Below, piece after piece: positions 8,887 through 20,221 of a stretch of DNA of 64,000 nucleotides. The DNA comes from Ophiura sarsii (taxonomy: Eukaryota > Echinodermata > Ophiuroidea > Amphilepidida > Ophiuridae), in the NCBI GenBank assembly GCA_035610835.1, contig CM069443.1:58111266-58175265 (forward strand), written 5' to 3'. Below the pieces are notes generated by a model. The model saw nothing but the letters and a program-made list of their open reading frames with translations, was not told the origin of the DNA and did not search any database. Position 1 is the first letter of the stretch; each line of letters opens with the position of its first letter. The translations under genes were made by a program, and so were the position numbers.

Positions 8887-11800
8887 TGCTTATTTGCATA
8901 ACAATATATGGGTACATTTAGCCATATTAGTCGGGTATATACAGGGGTTGCCGTGCACCCCCACCACCAAGGACTCCCCCAAACCATCTTTCAAGACTCT
9001 TGTCATGGTCCAACACAAAATTAAGGATGTTACCGAGAAAAAAAATCGTGTTATTCAAGATGGCGTCCAAAATGGCCGCCAAAACTGGTCAAATTTCATA
9101 AAATGACATATAGCAATCAAAATGCGTGGTGAAAGTATAGTTTTAATAGTGGGATGTATGTATTAGACAACTAGAGACTCGTATCCTGTAGTTTAGCTTT
9201 GTTAACATACCAAAATCCAAGATGGCCGCCAAATATTGTAAAATTATATACATAAAATGGCATATATCAACCAACATGAATGATAAGAGTATAGTTTTAA
9301 CAATGGAATGTATGTTAGACCACTAGAAACTAATATCCAATATGTTGGCTTTGTTAACATACTTGAAATCCAAAATGGCCGCCAACATGGCCCCAAAATG
9401 TTGTGAAAATCCATAAAATGGGATGATATCAACCAAAATGTATGTATTAGACCACTAGTAATTCATATCCAGATTTGTTGCTTTGTAATCACATACTTTA
9501 AGTCCAAAATGGCTGCCATAATGGCCGTTGTCAATGTAAAAATAGTCTATAAGAGTGTATACTATTGCATCGCATTCCCCAAATACAATTTAGTTTTATG
9601 TTCTTAACTGCTAAGCTATTGCTTTTAGTTGCATAAGACCCCCCTCTGTGACAATTTTGATTCAGTATCACTTTCCAAAATGGCTTCCACAGATGGTTGA
9701 AGTTGATGCTAAATGACCTATATAAATCAATTGTTTTGTATTGTAAATGACCATACTGTATAACACCAATACCCCAAATCTAATGGGACAACATCCACTA
9801 TTATATATTATAAAGTCTTGGGCTGTTTATCTAGTTTGAGTATTTTATAAAATATCCGGATTGCTGTAAAAAGTTAAAATAACTTAAAAGCAGTATTAGT
9901 TTATTGTTTAAGTGTTACATTATTAATAAATTATTATATCTATAGCTTTTAATCTACTCAGTAAACGTATTTGCATACTCTTTAAGTATATGACAAGGTA
10001 TGATTGAATGGTATAGACTCCATTTTTACAATGTAATGTTATTAAGATGGCCATCATAATGACCATTAAAATTACCTCCAATTGGTCAATAAAATTCTCG
10101 CTTCAAATGGTCAAAATATTTACCAAGGTGGCCACCAATTGATCAAAATGTGGTCAGAAATAGCCGGTTAATTGCAGATATTATAACAGTAAGTAAAGGA
10201 TATTGGATACTATCTCTGATTATTATGTTCATTGATAAATTCATACAACTCGCGATATATGGTTGGCCATAAATACTGGTTTGGTCAAGTTTAACTGCTT
10301 GTTGATCCTATTGGATGGATATTTCAATTACTAAGGTAGGTTTTTCAAGTCAATAATTAACACCATAACATCACTGACCAATCTGCTGGGAAAGTTAGAT
10401 ACAGGTATTTAGTTTATAGTACTGGATGATGTCGAATCAGCTATTTCTGACCATATTAAGATCAGTAGTTGCCACCTTGGTAATTGTTTTGACCATTTGG
10501 AGGTAATTTTATTGTCCATTTGAGGTAATTTTAATTATATTGTCATATTATTATATCGCCAAGAAATCAGTCACTTGTATTGTTTAAAGTCTGTTCAAGA
10601 GATATTTGTAATTTAGAACGATTGAAATTGACCGATAGGTACATTTTGTCTCTTAGAGTTTGCCAAACGAATAGCACTTAGGAGACATTTGGCTGTTTTT
10701 TACCAGTTTCCGTCGCACTAAATGACAGTTTGGTTTTTACTGCATATCTAGAAAAGTACAATGAGTACTTCGACCAATTTACAATGATCTTGTAGCTGAG
10801 ATTCAAAGCTTTAATTGTGGAATATTTCATACGACTGGCTTGTATAATAGCAAAGTTATTTATTTACTTATTGAATGACCCTCGTATATATAATAATTTG
10901 GTCATTTCTAATGTAACACTAATAATAAACTAATACTGCTTTTCAGTTATTTTAACCTTTTGCAACCAATTGGATATTTTTAAATACTTAAACTAGATAT
11001 ACAGCCCTAGGCTTTATCATAGAAATAGAGCGAATGCTGTCCCATAGATTAAAGGGTATTAGTATTACATAGTCATATTAGTATAGGCATTTACAATATT
11101 TAAAAACAAAATTTAACATCAACTTAACCATCTGGCAGCCATTTTGAAAAGTCATACATAATAAAAATTGTCACAGAGGTGGGTCTCCTATCTAAAAGAA
11201 ATAGCTTAGCAGTTTATAACATACTGTTTGGTGAATGTGCTGCAAAATTACAGCGCTTTCAGCCCTTTGGAAAAGGCGCTATATAAATACTGATTATTAT
11301 TATTATTATTATAATACTCTTATAGAGCATTTTTACAACGGCCAATTTGGCAGCCATCTTGATTTAAAGGTATGTCATTACAAAGCGAAAATACTGGATA
11401 TGTGTTACTAGTGGTCTAAAACGTACATCCCACTGTTAAAACTATACTTTCATCGTACGTTTTGGTTGATATTATTCCATTTGATGGAATTTGACATTTT
11501 TGCAGCCATTTTGGGACCCATTATGGGGCCCGTTCTGGCAGCCATTTTATATGTTAAGTATGTAAACAAAGCAAACATACTTGACATGAGTTACTAGTGG
11601 TCTAATACTTACATCCCATTGTTACAACTATATTTTTATCATACATTTTGGTTGATATTGTGCAATTTTATGGAATTTTGACCATCATTTTGGCGGCCAT
11701 TTTAGTGGCCATCTTGGATTTAGGTATGTTAACAAAGCAAAAATACATGGTATTATTGTCTTAGAGGTTCAATACATACATCCCACTATTAAAACTTTTC

Positions 11801-12044
11801 TTTCACCACGCATTTTGATTGTTATAATGTCATTTTATGAAATTTGACCAGTTATGGCGGCCATTTTGGACGCCATCTTGAATAACACGAAATTGTTTTG
11901 TTAACATCCTGAATATGTTTTAGGACCATGAAAAGAGTCAAGAAAGTTGGTTTGGGGAGTCCTGGGTGGTGGGGTTGCACGGTAACCCCTGTATATACCC
12001 GACTAATATGGCTAAATATACAATATATTGTTATGCAACTTTTT
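8887..12044. mobile_element. 3.2-kb foldback element with arms of about 1.5 kb
   Basis: The left end (GCATAACAATATATGGGTAC, then GCCATATTAGTCGGGTATAT) is mirrored at the right end (ATATACCCGACTAATATGGC). Matching blocks run inward on both arms to a centre near 10,350; for example ACCAAGGTGGCCACC at 10,122 pairs with GTTGCCACCTTGGT near 10,468. Each arm contains about four diverged subunits of about 150 bp centred on CCAAAATGGCCGCCA. No open frame resembles a transposase. The element is absent from duplication copy B. Confidence 0.75.
11238..11312 (+). mobile_element. SINE/LINE 3' tail fragment with (ATT)n
   Basis: The block AAAAGGCGCTATATAAATAC followed by (ATT)n is the common 3' end of many invertebrate SINEs and their partner LINEs. 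It lies only in the right arm of the 3.2-kb foldback and has no partner in the left arm, so it inserted after the palindrome formed. Confidence 0.55.
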
Positions 12045-12414
12045 TATCATAGTTTTAAAACAGTGCTGGCTAATTGAACAATAATGAGTAGGTAACCAGC
12101 CGCACAAGTGAAAATCTGTCAAAATATGCAAACTTGGATGGAAGTGATCCGTGACTACTCTTACGTAATCACAGATATCTCCGTAATTATTTATCGTTTG
12201 AATTGTAAAATTCAGATACTTAATTAGGAAATTATGATCGCCTAATGGTGCGTTGTAATTTTTTGAGACACCCTGTATGTCTGTATGTTCGCCCACACCT
12301 GTATGACTAGCATGTTTGAAAAGCCCGGTATGGGTATTTATAGTCTATTGCAGCACTCACATTATCTAATACTAGCTAAGAAATGCGTATATGGATATAA
12401 AGGGGTCAACAAAG
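12045..12414. other. non-coding, nothing recognised
   Basis: No coding potential. This short unique stretch separates the foldback element from the R1 repeat cluster. Confidence 0.4.
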
Positions 12415-13115
12415 TAAGCCCACCGCCCCTATAATTTGATCACGTTTGTTTGCATAACTCCACACACAATAAGACGTTTTGTACGATTGAAGCGCTTCTG
12501 AAAAGCAAAATACTTGGCTACCCATAAAATCCTTCTCTATTTCAATATCATTAGGCCTATTACTTTTTCCAAAATAGTCACATTTCCCCAAAATGATGTT
12601 TTCAAAAAGGTGGCACTTTTCAAGATTATATACGAGTTTGTGTGAATAAATCCACACACAATTAGGCGTTTTGAAAGATTGAAACATTTACGAAAAGGAA
12701 TAACCCTTGGCTACCCACACAAAGTTTTCCCTTTTCAATACCATGCTTACTTTTCCCAAAACATTCACATTTCCCTAAAATGATGTTTTCCGAAAAGTAC
12801 CAGCTAAAGCAAGAAAAAAAATTATTTTAATTGAAAATAAAGAAAATTGAAATTAATTTTAAACAGCACTGGAGACATTTATGTAACTTTAAGATGTTGA
12901 AAAGTGCCACTTTTTGTGAAAATATAATTTTGGGGAAATGCGACTATGTTGGGAAAAGTAGTAATGATATTGAAATGGGGAAACTTTCTATGGGTAGCCA
13001 AGTGTTTTTTTCTTTTCAGAAGTGTTTCAATCTCTCAAAACGTCTTATTGTGTGTAGAGTTATGCAAACAAACGTGATCAAATTTAAGGGGGGGGGGGGC
13101 TTACTTTTACCCCTT
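12415..13115. repeat. R1 repeat cluster: two minus copies then one plus copy
   Basis: Minus-strand R1 copies lie at about 12,415-12,605 and 12,608-12,800, and a plus-strand copy at about 12,885-13,115. Each shows the GGTAGCCAAG and TTTCAATCTCTCAAAACG words. The last two form an inverted pair around CAGCTAAAGCAAG near 12,805. The same arrangement occurs at 35,463-36,275 in copy B, so it predates the duplication. The plus copy ends at a G10 run. Confidence 0.7.
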
Positions 13116-13217
13116 TATATATGCCCTAAATGTGAACGGGATACATACAATTAGTTGATAAAAAAACCAACGGAGAAAGTTAAAATACTTTAATAGGTAT
13201 TTACTGTGTAATACACA
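13116..13217. repeat. segmental duplication copy A, upstream of sulfotransferase
   Basis: The CCCTTTATATATGCCCTAAA to TACACA sequence matches 36,275-36,385 in copy B and leads up to the inserted element. Confidence 0.7.
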
Positions 13218-14152
13218 CATTCACCCTGAGACAAGTATACCTAAAGGGATAAGAAGCGCCCATTCATACCATTCATGTGCAGCGATCCAGGTCTGATACC
13301 TGCATTGTTAGCTGTGGTATAGTTAATGGTCAATCGATTATCATCATTCAGTTTAATTTGTAGCACGACCCCATTGTTAGAGTTAGCGCGCAATTTTGAA
13401 TCCAGTGTTATCCACACGTGTATTCCGATTTTCTAAATAACCTGAACACGCTTTAGTATGGGGTGGTTCTGACATCCAGAATACGAAAGGTTTCTAAAAT
13501 GGTCTATGCATTTATATCGCTAAAATTATGGCATTTCAGAAGACCGTATACCAATTAAAACCTACTAGTGACATGCTTGAACATATAAACAATGTATTAT
13601 GATCATCAAAGTTAATAGTTTGTGTTAAGATTTAATATGAATTGAAACACAAATGTGATATTTTTATTCACAAAAATATAAGTTCATCAGCTCAACCACA
13701 TCGATATATTTGTGTTTCAATTCATATAAAATCTCAACAAAAATCATGAAATGTTATTATCATAATACATTGTTTATATGTTCAAGCACGTCACTAGTCG
13801 GTTTTAATTGACATACTTCTTCTGAAAAACCATAATTCTAGCCATTTATATGAATTAATAATTTTAGAAATCTATCATAGTCTGTATGTCGGAACCATCC
13901 CATACTAAAGCGTGTTCAGGTAATTAAGAAATTCATAATACACGTGTGGATAACACTGGATGCAAAATAGCGCACTAACTCTAAATAATGGGGGTCGTGC
14001 TACAAATTAAACTGAACGATGATAGGCCTAATCGATTGACCATTAACTATAACCACAGATAACAATGCAGGTATCAGACCTGGATCGCTGCACATGAATG
14101 GTATGAATGGGCGCTTCTTATCCCTTTAGGTATACTTGTCTCAGCATTCACC
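13218..14152. mobile_element. 919-bp foldback transposon with 8-bp target duplication
   Basis: The element (13,226-14,144) begins CTGAGACAAGTATACCTAAA and ends with the reverse complement. Arms of about 460 bp are palindromic through to a centre near 13,690 with modest mismatch. CATTCACC lies directly outside both ends (13,218-13,225 and 14,145-14,152). Copy B has a single CATTCACC at the same place (36,386), so the empty site is visible. An 8-bp duplication suggests the hAT superfamily, although the terminal bases are not the usual CAGNG. No transposase is present. Confidence 0.85.
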
Positions 14153-14158
14153 GATGCG

Positions 14159-14190
14159 ATTGGTGTAAAGCTATTTGTTTATATATACAC
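14159..14190 (+). promoter_or_regulatory. CCAAT/TATA-like core promoter, sulfotransferase copy A
   Basis: ATTGG (inverted CCAAT) at 14,159 is followed by TATATATA at 14,180-14,187. No ATG occurs between the TATA and the conserved start position at 14,300. The arrangement is identical in copy B. The foldback transposon ends only 35 bp upstream of the TATA and separates this core from its original upstream DNA. Confidence 0.5.
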
Positions 14191-14299
14191 TCATTTCGCC
14201 CAGTTTTTCGTTACCTAAACTCGAACCCTTCAGCGCGACGGACAACTATAGCACATCTTTTGAAATCGATTTAACGCGTACGAGATTGAAGGTTTTGTT

Positions 14300-15388
14300 A
14301 TGGATGTTGAGAATTTTTCACGATAGGGTGAAAGACTATAACAAAAGAAGAAAAAAAACTTGTCCATATCCCTCATGTCTTGAAAATCTACCGTATGCTA
14401 AATGCTGGTACTTCGGTAAGTTCTGTCATTTTATCTACAAGTTCACACACGTGACATGATACCTTATTTTTCTATTCCGCAGAACCACGAATGTGAAGAG
14501 GAATGTCAGTGGAGACGAGAACAGAAATCTCGCCGCGATACCTTACGAACTCAGTGCGAGATTCTAGGAGCCGAAACTTCAATCACTGAAGAATGGGTCA
14601 AGAGAAACAAGAATAAACTGCATAATGTGATTTATTCAGATAAACACCGGGCCTTGTTCTGTTTAATACCAAAAGCCGCTTGCACTAACTGGAAACTGGC
14701 GTTTTTGATTATGGATGGACATGTTAACATGACCATGCCAGAGCCAATCCGTATACACAAAAGGGGGAGAGCAGGGGCGTATAGTTTAGCGACGTCATCG
14801 CTGTCGGTGGAAGAGACGTTATATCGATTGAATAACTACCAATCGTTTATTACGGTACGCAATCCGTTCTCCAGATCATTGTCGGCATTCGTGCAGAAAT
14901 TCGTACAATGTCGTGATGTCAAGGAAGGTCGAATGGTACGGCGAAAATATGGGAATCCTATCCATCAAAAGTACGCGGCTGATAGCAATGATCAGACCGT
15001 GAAGCAAAACTCCAGCAAAGATCAAGGGGCTACTTTTGAGGAATTCGTCAAATATTTAGGAGATCCGACTGTCAAGTTCAAGCATCATAGTTTCGAAAAT
15101 CATTGGATTCCCATGAACGATTCATGTTTTCCCTGCGCGGTAACATATGATTACATAGGGAAAATGGAGAGCTTTCATACAGACACAAAGTATATACTAA
15201 ACCAGCTCGGTGAACCCCGTCTGCTGGATACGGTGGCGGCCAAATCTTCCCACGCAACAAATCAGAGTTCTGTGAGCTTCGATAAGTATTTCTCCACTTT
15301 GACTAGTGAAGACATTGATGGACTACGGTGGAGATACCAGGCTGATTTAAAACTATTTGGGTATAGGGAGGAGCCATCATTTTATTAA
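14300..15388 (+). pseudogene. carbohydrate sulfotransferase-like gene, copy A, exon 1 frame-broken
   Basis: Exon 2 (14,483-15,388) is fully open, encodes 301 residues, and is nearly identical to copy B. It carries PKAACTNWK (5'-phosphosulfate loop), VRNPFSRSLSAF (3'-phosphate loop) and YDYIGKMES, the ordered signatures of the Sulfotransfer_2/HNK-1 sulfotransferase family (Golgi enzymes moving sulfate from PAPS to sugar chains). The 67-bp intron (14,416-14,482) keeps a consensus donor GGTAAG and acceptor TTCCGCAG. In exon 1, one extra A after ATGGATGTTGAG creates a stop at codon 9, and a second +1 indel lies in the A-rich run near 14,350. The copy B frame therefore cannot be read. The gene is probably inactive unless a different first exon is used. 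Compared with copy B it has Ala for Val in the PAPS loop and one extra Arg. Confidence 0.8.
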
Positions 15389-15696
15389 ACAGGACAGAGT
15401 GTTATCATACAAAACGCGACACTTTTTGATTGGAATTATGCTTAAATAGAATATCACTTATCTATAGATGAGGTGACAGGTGACGTCACACCGGGCAAAA
15501 CGTGTGTGGCTAGTTGCTATTGTTCTTTGCCCGGCAGTTTGCGCGCGCATCATGTTTTGTTTAGGTCCCGTGCTTTTAAAACTCGCGCCAAAGCATTATA
15601 AAGGGCAATACGGCATAGCGGACAGTGTTGTGGTCATATGCTGTTCCCTCAAGCGTGTATCGAGAGTCCATTCCCTTCGCCCGTTGCGTTTGTTGA
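15389..15696. repeat. sulfotransferase 3' flank, shared with copy B and with 38.84 kb
   Basis: 15,389-15,461 matches 37,626-37,698 directly downstream of copy B. 15,467-15,696, beginning GAGGTGACAGGTGACGTCAC, instead matches 38,843-39,066, which lies beside the truncated third sulfotransferase fragment. A TGACGTCA motif at 15,480 looks like a CRE, but no role can be shown. Confidence 0.7.
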
Positions 15697-16108
15697 CACT
15701 GACAAGCTTGAATCAGTTCAAAAAAGGGCGGCACGTTTCATTACCAATGATTACAAGTCACGTACACCTGGTTGTGCTACCCAAATGGTCAAGGACCTCA
15801 AACTTGAACCACTTAACATCAGAAGAAAAACCAGACGCCTCAGCATATTCCATCAAGCGAGACTCGGTCATCTGTCACTGCCCATTGACAACCTCCTGCA
15901 GCCTGCCCAACGACAATCACGACATTCCCACTCTCTGGCTTACTCCACAATATCCACAAACAAGGACTGCTATAAAAACTCTTTTATACCACGTACCATA
16001 ACAGACTGGAACTCAATACCGGAAAACATTGCAAATCTAAACTCGAGTGAATCTTTCAAGAAATCAGTAACAACGCACCTACAACAAGCTCAAGAAAAGC
16101 AAGACTAA
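15697..16108 (+). CDS. LINE ORF2 C-terminal fragment
   Basis: The open frame begins DKLESVQKRAARFITNDY, the motif after the RT domain of CR1/jockey-type LINEs, and ends near QQAQEKQD before a TAA. It aligns in layout with the final 130 residues of the LINE at 4.4-6.8 kb (LEKVQRAAARFVHRDY) but is clearly another subfamily. There is no catalytic domain and no start codon of its own, so it is a dead end. Confidence 0.75.
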
Positions 16109-16190
16109 ACACAGCAACACTACATGCGCAAATCCGGATGACTCCACATGGAGTGTTGGCCAGTACAACCATCAAGTATCAAGTATCAAG
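15697..16190 (+). mobile_element. LINE 3' fragment with (TATCAAG)n tail
   Basis: A 494-bp, strongly 5'-truncated non-LTR insertion. It starts inside the RT C-terminal coding region and ends in ATCAAGTATCAAGTATCAAG. The undisturbed target GTTGATAAACATTG is present at 39,063 in the duplicated segment, so both ends are exact. No clear target-site duplication is visible. Confidence 0.85.
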
Positions 16191-16700
16191 TAAACATTGG
16201 ATGTAAACAACGGTCACCTCATCTATATTACAATTCACGTAAAGCCATCATAATAGTCAACCAAGCCACAGTCAGTCGTTAGCGCTATGCGTGAGTGCTG
16301 CAGCCTTATCTACGTTGATTTAAGAATGTGGGAAAGGCTGTAAAGGCTGTAAACTCTTCCCCAGCTCAATCAATTATAAAGACGTAGGCCTAGCGCATTC
16401 TGAACTTGAATGGAGCAACGCTAAGTAAGGTATTACTATTTACCAATTGCCTAAAATCACACTGATGTCCCATGACCGCTTGCGCTACCCTCGGAACCGA
16501 AATAATCCACATTTACCATTATTTACTAATTAAAACCCTCATGGCTGACGAAATCCTTTTAGTTTTTGCGTAGTTTTTATAGTTTTTACGAAATGTGAAT
16601 TTGTATTTTAGACCGAAAGTAGGGTTCCCCGAACCAGGGTATACGATGTTGCAAAACAATAAATATATAGGTATTCTTTGACATATAAATCGTGACTTCC
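16191..16700. other. non-coding, nothing recognised
   Basis: The first 40 bases continue the target sequence of the LINE insertion. The rest shows no gene or clear repeat. Confidence 0.4.
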
Positions 16701-16800
16701 TTGGTGGCCGAACAGACTAGCGCGTTGCAGACTGATGATGCCGATCAGAATACCGTACGTACTCTATAGCGAGATCGCAGCCCGGGGATCAAATCTCACT
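16700..16800 (+). tRNA. tRNA-like sequence with long variable region (probable SINE head)
   Basis: An A-box-like TGGTGGCCGAACAGACTAG near 16,702 and a B-box-like GGGGATCAAATCTCA near 16,785 lie about 80 bp apart. That spacing is longer than a normal tRNA but possible for a Ser/Leu-type or expanded copy. No clean cloverleaf was found. A degenerate SINE head is the best guess. Confidence 0.3.
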
Positions 16801-16893
16801 GGCGCCGTCTTTTCTATTGACTTTGTTTTATGAATTGAATATGATTTTTGAATTTTTTAACTACGTAGGCCTATTTCATTTTTTCATTTTTTG

Positions 16894-17450
16894 TGGGGGG
16901 GGGGGGGAGGGGGGGGGGGGGGCGGGGGCATCAGGGTGCATGACCTCTGACTTGGGGGCATATCCAGTGGCGGCGCCTGATTACCAAAAAAAATGGTGGG
17001 CAAACGGGCGGGGGCACGATACATTCGTGGTGGGAAATGCGCGCTATGTGTGCCTTTTAATTGAATTACCTATAATTAGCTTAATTTGGTCTAAAAGTAG
17101 GTATTTCAGACCATTTTAGAGTTTTTACTTTAAGTCAAGCCACTGGTCAAATTAGGGCATGTACTGCACTGTCATGGGTCATTGTATTTTGTCATATTTC
17201 ATTTGGGGGGAGGGCATCAGGGGACCATGGTTTCTGACTGGGGGAAATCACCTAAAAATAACTTTTTGGTCTAAAAGTAGGACCGTATTTCAGACCATTT
17301 TAGAGCTATTTTTTACTTTAAAAGTCAAGCCACTGGGCAAATTAGGGCATGTACTGCACTGTCATGTGTAACATTGTATTTTGTCATATTTCATTTGGGG
17401 GCATCAGGGAGGGGGGCATGGCTTCTGACTGGGGCCTACGCCACTGAATA
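16894..17450. repeat. poly-G tract and two units of a roughly 190-bp tandem repeat
   Basis: A G-rich run of about 28 bases (16,894-16,925) is followed by two copies of a unit with TGGTCTAAAAGTAGG, TCAGACCATTTTAGAG and TTAGGGCATGTACTGCACTG (about 17,088 and 17,265). Confidence 0.6.
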
Positions 17451-18720
17451 TATGAACGACGTTGTATGGGCGGCCATTGGGATATTGAATATAGTCTAAA
17501 ATCGGGGTAAAGAGATATTAATAAATTATAATTTTGTAATGAATACTAATTTGCAATATGAATATTCACTAGCAATATGAATAATTAATCAATTATTTAC
17601 TAATATGAATATTGATTAGCAATATGAATGATCCAGATTGAACTGAAATGATCCCGGTTGAACCGAAATGAACCAAGAGGATCCCAAATTAATCATGAAT
17701 ATTCATAAAAATGATTACCAATTTATAATCATTACAAAAAAGTTATCATAATTTATTCATCTCTTACAAATTACAAGACTTTATTCAATAAATCTAATTT
17801 ATAATGATCAAGATTGAACTGAAATGGTCCTGGTTGAACCGAGAGGATCCAAGAGGATCCCAAATTAATCATGAATATTCATATTACTAATTAATAATCA
17901 TTACAAAAAATTATCCTAATTTGTTCATCTCTTTCCAATTACAAGACTATATTCAATAAATCTAATTTATACTGTACAAATGCTTTTTCCCCTCTGAAAT
18001 ATGATATTTGTATTAATTGCAATTGTTAACATTAGAGAAATGTACGGCTTTTCAAAAAGCACGGCACGCCGACAAATCTTAATTTATTCATCTCTTACAA
18101 TTACAAGACTATATTAATAAATTTAATTTATACTGTACAAATGCTTTTTTCCTCTGAAATATGATATTTGCCACAAACAAATATCATAATTTATTCATCT
18201 CTTACAAATTACAAGACTATATTCAATAACTTTAATTTATACTGTACAAATGCTTTTTCCCCTCTGAAATATGATATTGGAATTAATTGCAATTTAATAT
18301 TAGAGAAATGTACGGCTTTTCAAGAAGACGACGCGGATCCCGACAGGTTTTTTTGTGTTGCTGGTGTGTTCTTATGATACCAGCAAGCTTGGAATAATGA
18401 TGAGCAGCAAGTGACAAGGAGTCTTGCAACAATGATTTCTTACTATTTTTTTACTTTTTTAAAATAAATACTGTTGTTTTACAGAAATATATTTCGGTGT
18501 GTTTTCCTCGGTCTCGGTGTGTTTTCCTGGTCCACGGCGCGGCGACGACGCGGATCCCGACGTTTTTTGTGTGTGTTGTCGGTGTGTTCTTACGACACCA
18601 GCAAGCTTGGAATAAGTAGAATGAGCAGCAAGTGACCATGAGTCTTGCAACAATGATTTTTTACTCAGTTTTTTTACTATTTTTAATATATAAATACTGG
18701 TGTTCTACAAATATGTTTCG
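17451..18720. repeat. AT-rich repeat field and a 220-bp tandem duplication
   Basis: Blocks such as CTCTTACAAATTACAAGAC and TTAATCATGAATATTCAT recur three to four times in 17,500-18,300. A second pair, marked by ACGACGCGGATCCCGAC and ACCAGCAAGCTTGGAATAA, lies at about 18,325 and 18,548 (period about 220 bp). No gene is seen. Confidence 0.55.
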
Positions 18721-19680
18721 GTGTGTTTTCCTCGGTTTCAGTGTGTTTTCCTGGTCCATGTTCAGGTATAGTCGGATCTTTTCAACATGGCGCCCTCTGC
18801 CGTCATTTTAAACCCCCTAATGCATATCATTTTACAGTTCTATTTCTGCCAATAAAACGGGAATACCAGCCAAGTTGAGCTTTACTAGCAGTAATTACCC
18901 CATACTCGATATCAAACGATTGGTGTATTTTTTGCCGTTTCTGCATGATGTAGTACATGCTTTGTTTTCAATTTCCAGCTCATTTTCATTGCTTTTGCGC
19001 ACGCACACATTACATGTGGGTTGTTCGGCACACAAACTATCATTTAAAAATACATTTTGACAACATTACATTTGAAAAACATATGTCATTATACTTGTAC
19101 ACTACTTCAGCACTACAATACAAACGTGTACAAATGTAATTAGTGTACTTAGGTCCCAATCCTGTACCAAGTCTATGGTGTAATACAATGAATTGTCCTT
19201 ATTCTATTCTATAGTTACACATTACGTCCTTTATCGCTTGCTTACGGTTATCGTGGTGTTTTTACCCCACGTCCCCTATTTGTTCAAAACGTGGGCCTAG
19301 GCTTACAAGTATGCATGTCCCATATGGCAAACCTGAGAAAAAATCGCCTGTTGCCATTGATGTACATAATTATAGCCTACCAATTGACATGACGACAAAT
19401 TATACCCCATATTATATTAAGTTATAGAATAGAAGATGTAAATCAGTGGCATAACATCCAGGAGTGGGAAAGTCTTCCCCGTGCACGCTTGACCGTAACA
19501 ACACAATTAAGGGACATTAATTAGTGTCACATCTCCACCCTCCAAAAATTCAGAACTTCTCAAAAACTAAAAAAACTAAATTAACCGCCCATGCAGGTAC
19601 ACTCATCGAACCCAAAATATTAACCGCCCAGGTTTACTCATCTAGCGGGTCCCGCGAGAAGCGCGGGTGCCCTCTAGTCA
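18721..19680. other. non-coding, nothing recognised
   Basis: No convincing coding region. Short open frames show no domain. This part has no partner in copy B. Confidence 0.4.
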
Positions 19681-20221
19681 ACCTAAAAAAATGTAGATAT
19701 GATGTTAGCGTTATATACCTTGGCTGTCTGGTTGTCAAATTTGAGCAATATCGGCAAATATTGATTGATAAATTGAGAATACAAAATGGAAAACCAGATT
19801 TAATAGTTTAAAATTATAAATAAATACTATTTCATCTTAATGCCGTACAAATCTGCAGCAATAAGCAATAATACACTAAAACAATAATATGATAAAAAAT
19901 AGCCTAACTGGGATCGTCTATTCGGTTGAACATAAACGCAAAATATTATATTGTATTATTTGAATTCGACCTTTTTCTATACATCTCATTTTCGTATTGC
20001 ATTTGTAACAATGAACATCTGTAACAATTATGTTTATTTAATTATGTAAAATGTAACTGTTATAGATATAATCATAGATCCTTTCCTGACTACCCAAGTC
20101 AAGTGTCCAACGTGGGACGCAGTCTTGAGTGATCAACCACTATTTTAACGGTATGACCACACGTCGCGGAGTTATTTCTTAGGCTGGTCAGGAAGGGTAT
20201 AAACACGCAGTAATACCCACA
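19681..20221. repeat. segmental duplication copy A, block 3
   Basis: 19,681-19,770 matches 37,700-37,790, and 19,771-20,215 matches 40,220-41,465. In copy B the block is interrupted by a 2.4-kb insertion region and by an 826-bp TIR element. Confidence 0.7.

Noticed and set aside
14175..14459. 94-codon open frame beginning MFIYTLISPSFSLPKLEPFS as an alternative sulfotransferase start
   Set aside because: It is in the wrong phase for the splice to exon 2 and its end is intronic. The copy B frame starting at MDVEIFHDRV is the one that joins.
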